NCBI GenBank assembly: GCA_019429185.1
Contig: JAHYJH010000018.1
Coordinates: 1 to 40,802 of the forward strand
DNA length: 40,802 nt
Origin: Vicingaceae bacterium
Lineage (GTDB): Bacteria; Bacteroidota; Bacteroidia; Flavobacteriales_E; Vicingaceae
Direction: 5' to 3'
Shown here: positions 16,378-24,541 of the stretch, one piece after another
How positions within the stretch are numbered: position 1 is the stretch's first letter
Layout: every line of letters starts with the position of its first letter
The notes under the pieces: generated by a model
What the model was told of the DNA's origin: nothing
What the model saw: the letters and a program-made list of their open reading frames with translations, nothing else
Database searches by the model: none
Made by a program: the position numbers and the translations under genes

Positions 16378-17016
16378 ATGGATTTTAGAACGGTAATAAA
16401 GGAATATGCTGAAGCTCCGATAACTAGACATTTAATTTTAGAATTACTAAGTGATTATCAGAGACCAAATGATAAAATTAGTGAGCTACTTAAGAGCAAA
16501 GAGCTTATTTCTATTAGAAGAGGACTCTATATAACTGGCCCTAAAATGGACTTAACAACACCAGAACCTTTTCTAATAGCGAATCACCTTAGAGGGCCGA
16601 GTTATGTATCATTAGAGTCTGCATTGTCTTATTGGAACATGATACCAGAAAGAGCTTATGAAATAAGTTCAGTAACCATAAAAACTTCAAAGTTATATAA
16701 AACTCCTGTTGGACGATTTAATTACCAACAATTAAAGATTCCTTATTATTCTTATGGAATAAAAAACATAAAATATTCACCTAAGCAAACCATGTTAGTT
16801 GCCTCACCTGAAAAAGCTTTGTGTGACAAAGTTGTGCTTACACCCCAAATTTATCTTAGAAGCATCAAACAAACACGAGAATTTTTACTGGAAGATCTTC
16901 GTATGGATAGTGAAGTATTAGGCACATTAGACACGAAAGTTATGGAATTATGGATTAAAAATGCTCCTAAAAAAAGTAGTCTAAAAATGCTAATTAAAAC
17001 GCTGATAGAATTATGA
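16378..17016 (+). CDS. abiEi: AbiEi-family type IV antitoxin / autoregulator
   Basis: A 212-residue protein with the AbiEi layout. An N-terminal winged-helix region (residues 1-60, ending in the conserved SIRRGLYITG wing) is followed by a C-terminal domain with PSYVSLESALSYWNMIPE and SPEKALCDKVVL. In AbiE systems this protein represses the operon and counteracts the AbiEii toxin without forming a stable complex (type IV). The ATG at 16378 lies 20 bp after the palindrome. Its stop overlaps the abiEii start by 4 nt (ATGA), giving translational coupling. The gene lies inside a 2.1-kb insertion flanked by two copies of the uvrB 5' end, so it is very likely acquired. Confidence 0.9.
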   Translation: MDFRTVIKEYAEAPITRHLILELLSDYQRPNDKISELLKSKELISIRRGLYITGPKMDLTTPEPFLIANHLRGPSYVSLESALSYWNMIPERAYEISSVTIKTSKLYKTPVGRFNYQQLKIPYYSYGIKNIKYSPKQTMLVASPEKALCDKVVLTPQIYLRSIKQTREFLLEDLRMDSEVLGTLDTKVMELWIKNAPKKSSLKMLIKTLIEL

Positions 17017-17870
17017 TAAAAGAGTGGATAGCCGAATATAATCCTCAAAATGAAGAAGAAATGGTAGCTGCATTACGAGAGATAATGCAAGAAATTACTT
17101 TGGCAGGTTTATCAAGAACTGATTTTTTTGAGAAAGCAGCTTTCTACGGAGGAACCGCTCTCCGGATTTTTTATGGGTTAGATAGATATTCAGAAGATTT
17201 GGATTTTTCTTTACTTAAACCTGATTCTAATTTTTCAATTGAGCCATATTTCAAAGCGATTATATATGAATTTAAGTCATTGGGACTGACTGTTGGTATT
17301 AAGGAAAAGAAAAAAACTAACCAAACAGCTATTGATTCTGCTTTTCTGAAAGCTGAAACAATTTGGCAAGAAATTGTACTAGAAGACATCATCAAAGAGA
17401 TTGGAGTGCGTTCTAACAAGACGTTGAAAATAAAAATAGAAGTTGATCGACAGCCATCATTAAATTTCAAAACTGAAGAAAAGTTATTACTCCGTCCATT
17501 TTCTTTTTACGTGAAATGTTTTACCAAACCAAGTTTATTTGCAGGTAAAATGCATGCTCTGCTATTTAGAAAGTGGAAAAATAGAGTTAAAGGAAGGGAT
17601 TGGTATGACTTAGAATGGTATATCAAAAAAGGAATTCCTTTGGATGTAAATCACTTTTTAACTAGGGCAAAAGATACAAATGACTGGCAAGAAGATAGCA
17701 TTTCTAACGAACAGATTCTCGAGCTATTAGATACCAAAATCAAATCAGTTTCTTTTAGCAATATTAAAGAGGATGTTGTTAGGTTTATCCAAAATGATGC
17801 TATTTTAACTATTTGGAATCCTGAATATTTCAAAGATTTAATAGAGAAAATTAAATTTGAGAACACTTGA
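17013..17870 (+). CDS. abiEii: AbiEii/AbiGii-family nucleotidyltransferase toxin
   Basis: A 285-residue toxin of the AbiEii nucleotidyltransferase family. The signature FYGGTALRIFYGLDRYSEDLDFSL carries the GG loop (G46-G47) and the paired acids D62 and D64 of the nucleotidyltransferase site. The C-terminal conserved block KMHALLFRKWKNRVKGRDWYDLEWYI is intact. Members of this family stop growth, some by adding nucleotides to tRNA 3' ends; the substrate of this branch is unknown. All key motifs are present, so the toxin looks functional. Its end overlaps a HigA-like fragment by 14 nt. With AbiEi it forms a complete abortive-infection-type toxin-antitoxin pair. Confidence 0.92.
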   Translation: MIKEWIAEYNPQNEEEMVAALREIMQEITLAGLSRTDFFEKAAFYGGTALRIFYGLDRYSEDLDFSLLKPDSNFSIEPYFKAIIYEFKSLGLTVGIKEKKKTNQTAIDSAFLKAETIWQEIVLEDIIKEIGVRSNKTLKIKIEVDRQPSLNFKTEEKLLLRPFSFYVKCFTKPSLFAGKMHALLFRKWKNRVKGRDWYDLEWYIKKGIPLDVNHFLTRAKDTNDWQEDSISNEQILELLDTKIKSVSFSNIKEDVVRFIQNDAILTIWNPEYFKDLIEKIKFENT

Positions 17871-18048
17871 TCTTAGCAAAAGGTCAATACTTGAGAATTG
17901 CAAGATAAAAAACAAAGACCTTGTTTCATATTTTGGTAGCAAAAGTTTAGTTAGCGAAGTGTTGAATAAGAAGCGAGAACTAACTCTAAAAATGATTAAA
18001 TCACTTCATAAAGGACTTGGAATAGCTTATGAATTACTTATTACTTGA
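17857..18048 (+). CDS. HigA-type HTH antitoxin fragment (C-terminal half)
   Basis: A 63-residue frame beginning at a TTG and overlapping the abiEii end. The segment KNKDLVSYFGSKSLVSEVL followed by KKRELTLKMIKSLHKGLGI closely follows the C-terminal HTH of HigA-like antitoxins (COG5499 type), which are usually 120-140 residues. The N-terminal half, which normally contacts the toxin, is missing, and no HigB gene is present. It may be a relic of a second toxin-antitoxin pair joined to AbiE, or a small DNA-binding protein translated by coupling to abiEii. The strong hairpin at 18071-18103 follows 22 bp after its stop. Confidence 0.65.
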   Translation: MRTLDLSKRSILENCKIKNKDLVSYFGSKSLVSEVLNKKRELTLKMIKSLHKGLGIAYELLIT

Positions 18049-18070
18049 AATCAAAGAAATCTAATCACTT

Positions 18071-18108
18071 AAACCTGACAGGTCTTAAAGACCTGTCAGG
18101 TTTTTTTA
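18071..18108 (+). terminator. Rho-independent terminator after the AbiE module
   Basis: 16-bp arms AAACCTGACAGGTCTT (18071-18086) and AAGACCTGTCAGGTTT (18088-18103) form a near-perfect hairpin followed by a T-run (to 18107). The AACCTGACAGGT motif also recurs, diverged, at 20185-20217, so it may double as a dispersed palindrome. Confidence 0.85.
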
Positions 18109-18118
18109 TAGTTCCATC

Positions 18119-18251
18119 AAACAAATCCTTAATTTTGCCTCATGGCATTTGAATTAATATCCGATTTTCAACCCACAGGCGACCAACCCGAAGCCATCAA
18201 ACAATTGATAGAAGGGTTAAAAAAAAGAGCTAAAGCACAAACATTACTTGG
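18119..18251 (+). repeat. Right copy of the 133-bp uvrB 5' direct repeat
   Basis: Aligns without gaps to 16005-16137 at an offset of 2114 bp. It includes 23 bp upstream of the uvrB ATG, the promoter box and the first 36 codons. Confidence 0.9.
18130..18137 (+). promoter_or_regulatory. -7 box TAATTTTG, nearly leaderless uvrB
   Basis: The TAnnTTTG box ends 4 nt before the uvrB ATG, so transcription should begin at or within a base or two of the start codon. The same box and spacing occur in the truncated copy at 16016-16023. Confidence 0.55.
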
Positions 18252-20166
18252 TGTTACAGGCTCCGGAAAAACATTTACCATCGCTAATGTTATTCAGCAA
18301 GTTCAACGTCCCACTTTGATTTTAAGCCATAACAAAACACTTGCAGCTCAATTATACAGCGAGTTCAAACAATTTTTTCCACACAATGCCGTAGAATATT
18401 TTGTTTCCTACTACGATTATTACCAACCTGAAGCCTATTTGCCTGTTACCGATGTGTATATCGAAAAAGATATGTCTATTAACGATGAAATTGAAAAAAT
18501 GCGTTTGAGTACAACAACCGCATTGCTCTCTGGCAGACAAGATGTAATAATAGTAGCTTCCGTTTCTTGTATTTACGGTATTGGTAACCCTACCGATTTT
18601 AAAGAAAACATTGTAAAACTTAAAGTAGGTGATGTTATCAGCAGAAATAAATTTTTGCTTCAATTGGTGCAGGCAATGTATTCTCGCACTGAAGCCGATT
18701 TTCAGCGAGGAAATTTTAGAGTGAGAGGAGACACCATAGATGTCTATCCTGCTTACGCAGAAATTGCGTATCGTATTTATTTTTTTGGAGATGAAATTGA
18801 AGAAATAGAATCTTTTGACCCAATTAATGGTGGAATACTTGAAAGTTTTACCTACTTAAACATTTATCCTGCAACCATTTTTAATACAACACAAAACACA
18901 CTAAATCAGGCAATAAAAGACATACAAGACGACCTATTTAATCATTTAATTTTTTTAAAAGAAATTGGTAAACACGCAGAAGCTAAGCGTTTGGAAGACC
19001 GTGTAACTTACGATATGGAAATGATGCGTGAATTAGGTTACTGTTCAGGAATTGAAAATTACTCTCGTTATTTTGATAGGAGAGCTCCGGGTTCTCGTCC
19101 TTTTTGTTTGTTAGACTATTTTCCCAACGATTTTTTAATGGTGATTGATGAAAGCCATGTAACGGTTTCGCAAATTGGAGCCATGTATGGTGGGGATCGT
19201 TCTCGTAAAGAAAATTTAGTAGAATACGGTTTTAGATTACCTTCTGCAATGGATAACCGACCACTGAAATTTGAAGAGTTCCATCAATTGTTAAACCAAA
19301 CCATTTATGTAAGTGCTACTCCTGCCGATTTTGAGTTAAAAGAATCTGAAGGAATTGTAGTAGAACAAATTATTCGCCCAACAGGATTATTAGAGCCGGT
19401 TATAGAAATTCGTCCGAGTTTAAATCAGATTGATGATTTGATGGAAGAAATAAATAGCAGAGCAGAAAAAGACGAGCGTGTGTTAGTAACAACATTAACC
19501 AAACGAATGGCTGAGGAGTTAACCACATATTTTGATAACAATGGGTTGCGATGTCGATACATTCATTCTGATGTAGATACCATTGAGCGTGTTGAAATTT
19601 TGAGAGACCTTAGAAATGGATTATTTGATGTGTTAATAGGTGTAAATTTATTAAGAGAAGGACTAGATTTGCCCGAAGTTTCGTTAGTTGCTATTTTAGA
19701 TGCCGATAAAGAAGGGTTTTTACGTTCGGAGCGTTCTCTTATACAAACCGCAGGAAGAGCTGCAAGAAATTTAAACGGATTAGTGATTATGTATGCCGAT
19801 AAAATTACGAAATCTATGCAAAAAACGATGGATGAAACAGACAGAAAAAGAACGAAACAACTACAGTACAATGCAGAACACAACATTGTACCTACAGCTT
19901 TAAACAAAAGCAAAACCAGTGGCGATAAAACCATGTTTGGCAAATCAGCTTCACCAGATAATTTCTATTTATTAGATAATATTAGTCAACAACCTAGTGT
20001 AGCAGCCGACCCAGTAGTTCAATACATGAGCAAGCCTCAACTGGAAAAATTGTTGGAAGAAACGCAAAAAAGAATGAAAGAGGCTGCCAAGCAAGAAGAC
20101 TTTTTAGAGGCTGCCAGACTAAGAGATGAAATGATGGAGTTGGGGAGAATGATAAAGGAACTATAA
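18142..20166 (+). CDS. uvrB: UvrABC excinuclease subunit B
   Basis: A full-length 674-residue UvrB, the damage-verifying helicase of nucleotide excision repair. Visible parts are Walker A GVTGSGKTFT (residues 37-46), the beta-hairpin region YYDYYQPEAYLP, the DESH Walker B (VIDESHVTVSQIGAMYGGD), the helicase motifs GVNLLREGLDLPEVSLV and QTAGRAARN, and a C-terminal UVR domain (EAAKQEDFLEAARLRDEMMEL) that binds UvrC. uvrC lies at 36013-37800, far away as usual. A TAATTTTG box 4 nt before the ATG suggests a leaderless mRNA. A truncated duplicate of its 5' end lies 2.1 kb upstream, separated by the AbiE module. In the duplicated part, residues 23-31 differ between the two copies. Confidence 0.98.
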   Translation: MAFELISDFQPTGDQPEAIKQLIEGLKKRAKAQTLLGVTGSGKTFTIANVIQQVQRPTLILSHNKTLAAQLYSEFKQFFPHNAVEYFVSYYDYYQPEAYLPVTDVYIEKDMSINDEIEKMRLSTTTALLSGRQDVIIVASVSCIYGIGNPTDFKENIVKLKVGDVISRNKFLLQLVQAMYSRTEADFQRGNFRVRGDTIDVYPAYAEIAYRIYFFGDEIEEIESFDPINGGILESFTYLNIYPATIFNTTQNTLNQAIKDIQDDLFNHLIFLKEIGKHAEAKRLEDRVTYDMEMMRELGYCSGIENYSRYFDRRAPGSRPFCLLDYFPNDFLMVIDESHVTVSQIGAMYGGDRSRKENLVEYGFRLPSAMDNRPLKFEEFHQLLNQTIYVSATPADFELKESEGIVVEQIIRPTGLLEPVIEIRPSLNQIDDLMEEINSRAEKDERVLVTTLTKRMAEELTTYFDNNGLRCRYIHSDVDTIERVEILRDLRNGLFDVLIGVNLLREGLDLPEVSLVAILDADKEGFLRSERSLIQTAGRAARNLNGLVIMYADKITKSMQKTMDETDRKRTKQLQYNAEHNIVPTALNKSKTSGDKTMFGKSASPDNFYLLDNISQQPSVAADPVVQYMSKPQLEKLLEETQKRMKEAAKQEDFLEAARLRDEMMELGRMIKEL

Positions 20167-20184
20167 AACTCCTAACAAACTATA

Positions 20185-20217
20185 AAACCTAACAGGTTTT
20201 TGAAACCTGTTAGGTTT
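20185..20217. terminator. Hairpin after uvrB (AACCTAACAGGTT family)
   Basis: 15-bp arms AAACCTAACAGGTTT (20185-20199) and AAACCTGTTAGGTTT (20203-20217) with a 3-nt loop. It is related to the hairpin at 18071 and probably a dispersed palindrome that also slows transcription after uvrB. Confidence 0.6.
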
Positions 20218-20224
20218 AGGTAAC

Positions 20225-20260
20225 AAAAAACCCTTGAGAAATACATCTCAAGGGTTTTTT
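20225..20260. terminator. Bidirectional terminator between uvrB and the OMP gene
   Basis: AAAAAACCCTTGAGA (20225-20239) and TCTCAAGGGTTTTTT (20246-20260) are exact inverse complements with a 6-nt loop. The A/T runs at both ends make it work for both convergent genes. Confidence 0.85.
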
Positions 20261-20281
20261 TAGTTTATTAAATTCTACTTC

Positions 20282-21097
20282 TTAGAAGTGGAAAATTAAG
20301 TTAATTTGTCCTGATCCACCAAAGATACCACCACCATTGTTGTCAGTATCTAATTGGAAAGAAGAACCGCTACCTGAAGTAATGAAAGTTTCAGTATCAA
20401 CTGAACTAGTTGCAGCATTCCATTGCTCTACTTCAACTTCTCCTTCTCCTATAGATTGGAAACCTAATCCCCAACCATATTCAGCACCTAAAGATACTTT
20501 AGGAGCAATAAACCACTCTACCCCAAGAAAACCTCTTAATCCAAAACCAAAAAATGATGGATTTGTAGTTTCAATTACTCTAGCACCTGGGTTTGTGGCA
20601 CTAACTGGTAAATCAAAATCTGTTTCAGAAGAACTTGATCCAAAAGAGATTAAGATTTCTCCTCCATAATATCCTTGAATTCTTGTATTACCTTTTCTTT
20701 TTTCAAAACCACCACCTAAAGTTAGATTAAAGTTAGAAGTTTTGAAATCATCAGTTAAATAAACAGGAGCAAAATTTGTAGATGTATCAGTATTAGTTTC
20801 TTGGCTAGTAGAACCAAATCCTATTCTTAATCTACCTCTGTAAGCAGTAGTTTCATCTTTGTAATATTTTCCTACAATAGAAAAATCATTAGTTTGCCAT
20901 GCTGCATTCATGGAATTATTAGTTGTTCCATTAGCAAAATTACCAAAGTAGTCAATAAATGGAGCAGCATCAAAACCTAAAGCCCAATCACCAGCTTCTG
21001 GTAAAATTGCTTCTCCTTTTTTAGATGTTAAACCATCTTGAGCGAATGTCGCAGTAGCTATTATTAATGAAGCTACAAATAATACTTTTCTTTTCAT
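20282..21097 (-). CDS. Outer-membrane beta-barrel protein
   Basis: A 271-residue exported protein with a clear signal peptide (MKRKVLFVASLIIATATFAQ). Alternating strands ending in aromatic residues (RGRLRIGFGS, FNLTLGGGFEKRKGNTRIQGYYGGEILISFG, FGLRGFLGVEWFIAPKVSLGAEYGWGLGF) and a C-terminal phenylalanine (GQINLIFHF) are the hallmarks of an outer-membrane barrel. Low-complexity Ser/Thr/Asp loops (QETNTDTSTN, GSSSSETD) are probably surface-exposed. A strong promoter (TTG, 21 nt, TAAGTTTG) lies about 60 nt upstream, and an efficient terminator follows, so it is probably abundantly and independently expressed. Its ligand or role is not evident. Confidence 0.85.
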   Translation of the reverse strand: MKRKVLFVASLIIATATFAQDGLTSKKGEAILPEAGDWALGFDAAPFIDYFGNFANGTTNNSMNAAWQTNDFSIVGKYYKDETTAYRGRLRIGFGSTSQETNTDTSTNFAPVYLTDDFKTSNFNLTLGGGFEKRKGNTRIQGYYGGEILISFGSSSSETDFDLPVSATNPGARVIETTNPSFFGFGLRGFLGVEWFIAPKVSLGAEYGWGLGFQSIGEGEVEVEQWNAATSSVDTETFITSGSGSSFQLDTDNNGGGIFGGSGQINLIFHF

Positions 21098-21160
21098 TGT
21101 TAATTGTTTTTAGTTAAACTTAAATTTAGTTATTAATTAATTTACTTTTTAAAACTTGGG

Positions 21161-21192
21161 CAAACTTACAACATTTTTTTTTAATTATGCAA
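21161..21192 (-). promoter_or_regulatory. Promoter of the OMP gene
   Basis: On the minus strand TTG (21192-21190), 21 nt, then TAAGTTTG (21168-21161). The start of transcription should be near 21155, giving a leader of about 57 nt that is rich in A/T. Confidence 0.65.
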
Positions 21193-21409
21193 GTTTTTTA
21201 TTATTTTATTAACAATTGTTAATAGTTATAAACAAGGTGTTAATAACTATACAGTGTTAATTATCAGAAACAAAAGTATTTATTTTGTGCTAAAATGTCT
21301 TTTAACACCAAAAAAATAACTTTTTTTTAACATAAAAAAAACATCAACAATGTGTTCAAATTAGCTCGAAAGCTTTTGATTTCGGCATATAGAAAAGATT
21401 AAGAAAAAA
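21193..21409. other. Intergenic spacer, no gene seen
   Basis: Very A/T-rich DNA upstream of the OMP promoter, with repeated 'gttaataact/aacaattgtt' stretches but no ORF or RNA gene that I can support. Confidence 0.5.
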
Positions 21410-21438
21410 AAATACGGCATAAGATATATGCCGTATTT
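21410..21438 (-). terminator. Terminator of the pyrophosphatase-YceI gene
   Basis: Arms AAATACGGCAT (21410-21420) and ATGCCGTATTT (21428-21438) with a 7-nt loop. On the minus strand the stem is followed by a run of T (plus-strand A's at 21404-21410), placing an intrinsic terminator about 48 bp after the stop. Confidence 0.8.
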
Positions 21439-21485
21439 CTTTGTCTCAAATAAACTTTTAAGAAAAAAGCCTATTACATTATGTT

Positions 21486-24302
21486 TTATTTCTCAGTTTC
21501 ATCTACAACCTCTTCTTTTTCTGGATTTAATTCAAAAGAGAATTCAACTGTTACTTCTTCACCTAGGATTCCTCCACCATACGTTAAACCGTAATCGTTT
21601 TTATTTATTACCATTTTACCGTTAAATGCAGCAGAAGGAAATCCCCAAGGAGTTTCTTGTTGTCCCAAATAATTAAAAGTAAAAGCAACATCTTTGGTAA
21701 CATTTAACATCGTTAATTTACCATTTGCTACATAATGGTCGTCCTCAATTATAATATTATCTGAAACAAAAGTAATTGATGGATATTTAGCTACATCAAA
21801 CATTTCATCGCTTCTCAAGTGTTTATCTCTTTTTTGATTTCCTGTATAAATAGCATTTACATCCAATTTAATTTCGATTGTTTTCGCATCAAAATCAACA
21901 TTGCCATTTACTTTTTGGAAACTTCCTTTTGAAGTAGCCAATAAGTGTCGGATAGAAAAATCTACATAAGCATGAGCTTCATCTAAAATCCATAGTCCTT
22001 TTAATTCATTTATGTCGTTTGCTGGTTTTACTTCTTCTGCATCTAAGGCTTCCATTAACTCAGAGGTTACTTCAGTTCCTTTTTCTTCAAAAGATTCAGT
22101 TGTATGCCCACCTAAAATAGGTGCAATTACCAATCCTATCAAACAAGTTAATTTAATTAAAATATTCATAGATGGACCAGAAGTGTCTTTGAATGGATCT
22201 CCAACAGTATCGCCAGTTACAGCCGCTTTGTGAGCATCAGAACCTTTATAAGTCATTTCGCCATTAATTTCAACACCTGCTTCGAAAGATTTTTTGGCAT
22301 TATCCCATGCCCCACCAGCATTGTTTTGAAATACAGCCCAAAGCACACCAGAAACAGTTACCCCAGCCATATAACCACCTAACATTTCAGCAATCAATTT
22401 ATTATCGTATCCTAATAACATAGGCAACACAACAATTAAAATAGGAAATCCAATAGTTAAAACACCTGGCAACATCATTTCTCTCAATGCAGCTTGTGTA
22501 GAAATTTCAACACATTTACCATATTCAGGTTTTCCTGTGCCTTCCATAATGCCTGGAATTTCTTTAAACTGTCTTCTTACTTCATACACCATATCCATGG
22601 CGGCTTTTCCAACTGAGTTCATGGCTAATGCAGAGAACACCACTGGAATCATACCTCCAACAAATAACATGGCTAAAACAGGTGCTTTAAAAATATTAAT
22701 TCCATCAATACCAGTAAAAGTTACATAAGCTGCAAACAATGCTAATGAAGTTAATGCTGCAGAAGCTATCGCAAAACCTTTACCAGTTGCAGCCGTTGTA
22801 TTACCTACTGAATCTAAAATATCGGTACGAGTTCTAACTTCTTTAGGTAATTCGCTCATTTCAGCAATACCACCAGCATTATCAGAAATTGGTCCGAAAG
22901 CATCAATGGCTAATTGCATTGCTGTAGTAGCCATCATAGCTGATGCAGCTAAAGCTACACCGTAAAAACCAGCTAATGCATAAGACGCCCAAATTGCACC
23001 TGCAAATATTAATACGGTTGGAAAAGTTGAAATCATTCCTGTTGCTAAACCAGCAATTACGTTAGTTCCTGCACCAGTACTTGATTTTTGTACAATTGCC
23101 ATCACAGGTTTTGTTCCTAAACCAGTATAGTATTCAGTAACAGATGAAATTACGCCCCCAACTACTAAACCTACTATGGTTGCATAAAACACTCTTATTG
23201 AAGAAATGCTTTTTGATCCTTCTCCAAAGAAATCCATTTGCATGGTTTCTGGCAACATAAATTTCACCAAAACAAAACAAGAAATTGCAGTTAATGCAAT
23301 AGAAACCCAGTTTCCAACATTCAACGCTCCTTGAACTTGTTTTTCTTTAGCATCGTTATTTTTAATTTTCACCAACATTGTTCCGATAATAGAAAATAAA
23401 ATACCGAAACCAGCAATTGCCATTGGTAATAAGATTGGTCCTATTCCTCCAAATACATCTTTAATAGCTCCATTCATATCTAAAATGACATAATTACCCA
23501 ACACCATAGCGGCTAATACAGTTGCAACATAAGAACCGAATAAATCTGCTCCCATACCTGCCACATCTCCCACATTATCACCAACATTATCAGCAATAGT
23601 AGCTGGATTACGAGGGTCATCTTCTGGAATTCCTGCTTCAACTTTACCAACTAAATCAGCTCCAACATCGGCAGCTTTGGTATAAATACCTCCACCAACT
23701 CTTGCAAACAAGGCAATTGATTCAGCTCCTAATGAAAATCCTGCTAAGGTTTCCAACACAATAGTCATTAATTCTGATGGCGTTTTCATAACACCATCAA
23801 ACATGGCTGATTCCCATACTCCATTCATAAAATAATGAAAAAAGAAAATAAAGAAAGCCGTTAATCCTAAAACAGCTAAACCTGCAACACCTAATCCCAT
23901 AACAGTACCGCCACCAAAAGAAACTTTTAATGCTTGTGGCAAACTTGTACGAGCAGCTTGTGTTGTTCTTACGTTGGTTTTTGTAGCTATTTTCATTCCC
24001 ATATTTCCTGCTAATGCAGAAAAAAATGCTCCAAAAATAAAAGCTACCACTATTAATATATGTGTAGTTGGAACTAAAAATGAAATACCCGCAAGAACTA
24101 TACTTGCTCCAATAACGAAGAAAGTTAATAATCTATATTCAGCTTTAAGAAAAGCTAATGCACCTTCATAAATGTAATCTGAAATTTCTTTCATTTTACC
24201 ATCGCCAGCATCTTGTTTTAATACCCACGCTCTTTTGGCCGCCATAAAAGCTAACCCTATCAATGCCATAACAATTGGCAAGTAAATCATCATTGAACCC
24301 AT
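21486..24302 (-). CDS. hppA: Membrane ion-pumping pyrophosphatase fused to a YceI domain
   Basis: A 938-residue protein in two parts. Residues 1-732 are a complete membrane pyrophosphatase: the N-terminus [11 protein letters not shown], the core [18 protein letters not shown] followed by [29 protein letters not shown] (A and G at the discriminating positions, as in K+-dependent enzymes), and the end [35 protein letters not shown] has the glutamate placement I associate with Na+-type pumps, but Na+ versus H+ is not certain. An acidic linker (733-768) then leads to a full YceI domain (769 to about 930): [57 protein letters not shown]. YceI domains are lipocalin-like and bind polyisoprenoids. 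M-PPases have both ends outside, so the YceI part should be periplasmic. No stop or internal start separates the parts. Confidence 0.93.
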   Translation of the reverse strand: MGSMMIYLPIVMALIGLAFMAAKRAWVLKQDAGDGKMKEISDYIYEGALAFLKAEYRLLTFFVIGASIVLAGISFLVPTTHILIVVAFIFGAFFSALAGNMGMKIATKTNVRTTQAARTSLPQALKVSFGGGTVMGLGVAGLAVLGLTAFFIFFFHYFMNGVWESAMFDGVMKTPSELMTIVLETLAGFSLGAESIALFARVGGGIYTKAADVGADLVGKVEAGIPEDDPRNPATIADNVGDNVGDVAGMGADLFGSYVATVLAAMVLGNYVILDMNGAIKDVFGGIGPILLPMAIAGFGILFSIIGTMLVKIKNNDAKEKQVQGALNVGNWVSIALTAISCFVLVKFMLPETMQMDFFGEGSKSISSIRVFYATIVGLVVGGVISSVTEYYTGLGTKPVMAIVQKSSTGAGTNVIAGLATGMISTFPTVLIFAGAIWASYALAGFYGVALAASAMMATTAMQLAIDAFGPISDNAGGIAEMSELPKEVRTRTDILDSVGNTTAATGKGFAIASAALTSLALFAAYVTFTGIDGINIFKAPVLAMLFVGGMIPVVFSALAMNSVGKAAMDMVYEVRRQFKEIPGIMEGTGKPEYGKCVEISTQAALREMMLPGVLTIGFPILIVVLPMLLGYDNKLIAEMLGGYMAGVTVSGVLWAVFQNNAGGAWDNAKKSFEAGVEINGEMTYKGSDAHKAAVTGDTVGDPFKDTSGPSMNILIKLTCLIGLVIAPILGGHTTESFEEKGTEVTSELMEALDAEEVKPANDINELKGLWILDEAHAYVDFSIRHLLATSKGSFQKVNGNVDFDAKTIEIKLDVNAIYTGNQKRDKHLRSDEMFDVAKYPSITFVSDNIIIEDDHYVANGKLTMLNVTKDVAFTFNYLGQQETPWGFPSAAFNGKMVINKNDYGLTYGGGILGEEVTVEFSFELNPEKEEVVDETEK

Positions 24303-24307
24303 ATCTT

Positions 24308-24363
24308 TTTATTATTATTAGTTTTATTAATTATTATTAATTATTATTAATTATTGTTAATTA
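24308..24363. repeat. Imperfect 10-bp TTAATTATTA tandem repeat in a leader
   Basis: Several imperfect copies of TTAATTATTA lie between the TACTTTTG box (24386-24379) and the hppA ATG, so they would be part of the untranslated leader. Confidence 0.55.
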
Positions 24364-24378
24364 TTTTTTTAAGGACGG

Positions 24379-24386
24379 CAAAAGTA
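24379..24386 (-). promoter_or_regulatory. -7 box TACTTTTG for the pyrophosphatase-YceI gene
   Basis: Minus-strand match to TAnnTTTG, about 76 nt before the ATG. No clear -33 element. Confidence 0.45.
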
Positions 24387-24426
24387 TATAAATAATATTT
24401 AATGTGAAAATGTGTTGATGTGAAAA

Positions 24427-24451
24427 TTAGTAGTTAGTAGTTAGTAGTTAG
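24427..24451. repeat. Heptamer tandem repeat TTAGTAG (about 3.5 copies)
   Basis: TTAGTAG repeats at 24427, 24434 and 24441 followed by TTAG. It lies between pdhB and the hppA promoter. One of four intergenic arrays here with a 7-bp period. Confidence 0.7.
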
Positions 24452-24541
24452 TTCTGCGAAAATTTGCAAAATCTGTGGGAGAAAATGTGTAAGTGTATAA
24501 ATTTTCAAATAACTAATCCCTTATACCTAACCCCTAATTAC

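Noticed and set aside
18071-18103. Attachment site or terminal repeat of a mobile element carrying AbiE
   Set aside because: The same palindrome type recurs after uvrB (20185), and a T-run follows, so terminator or dispersed palindrome explains it better; no integrase is present.
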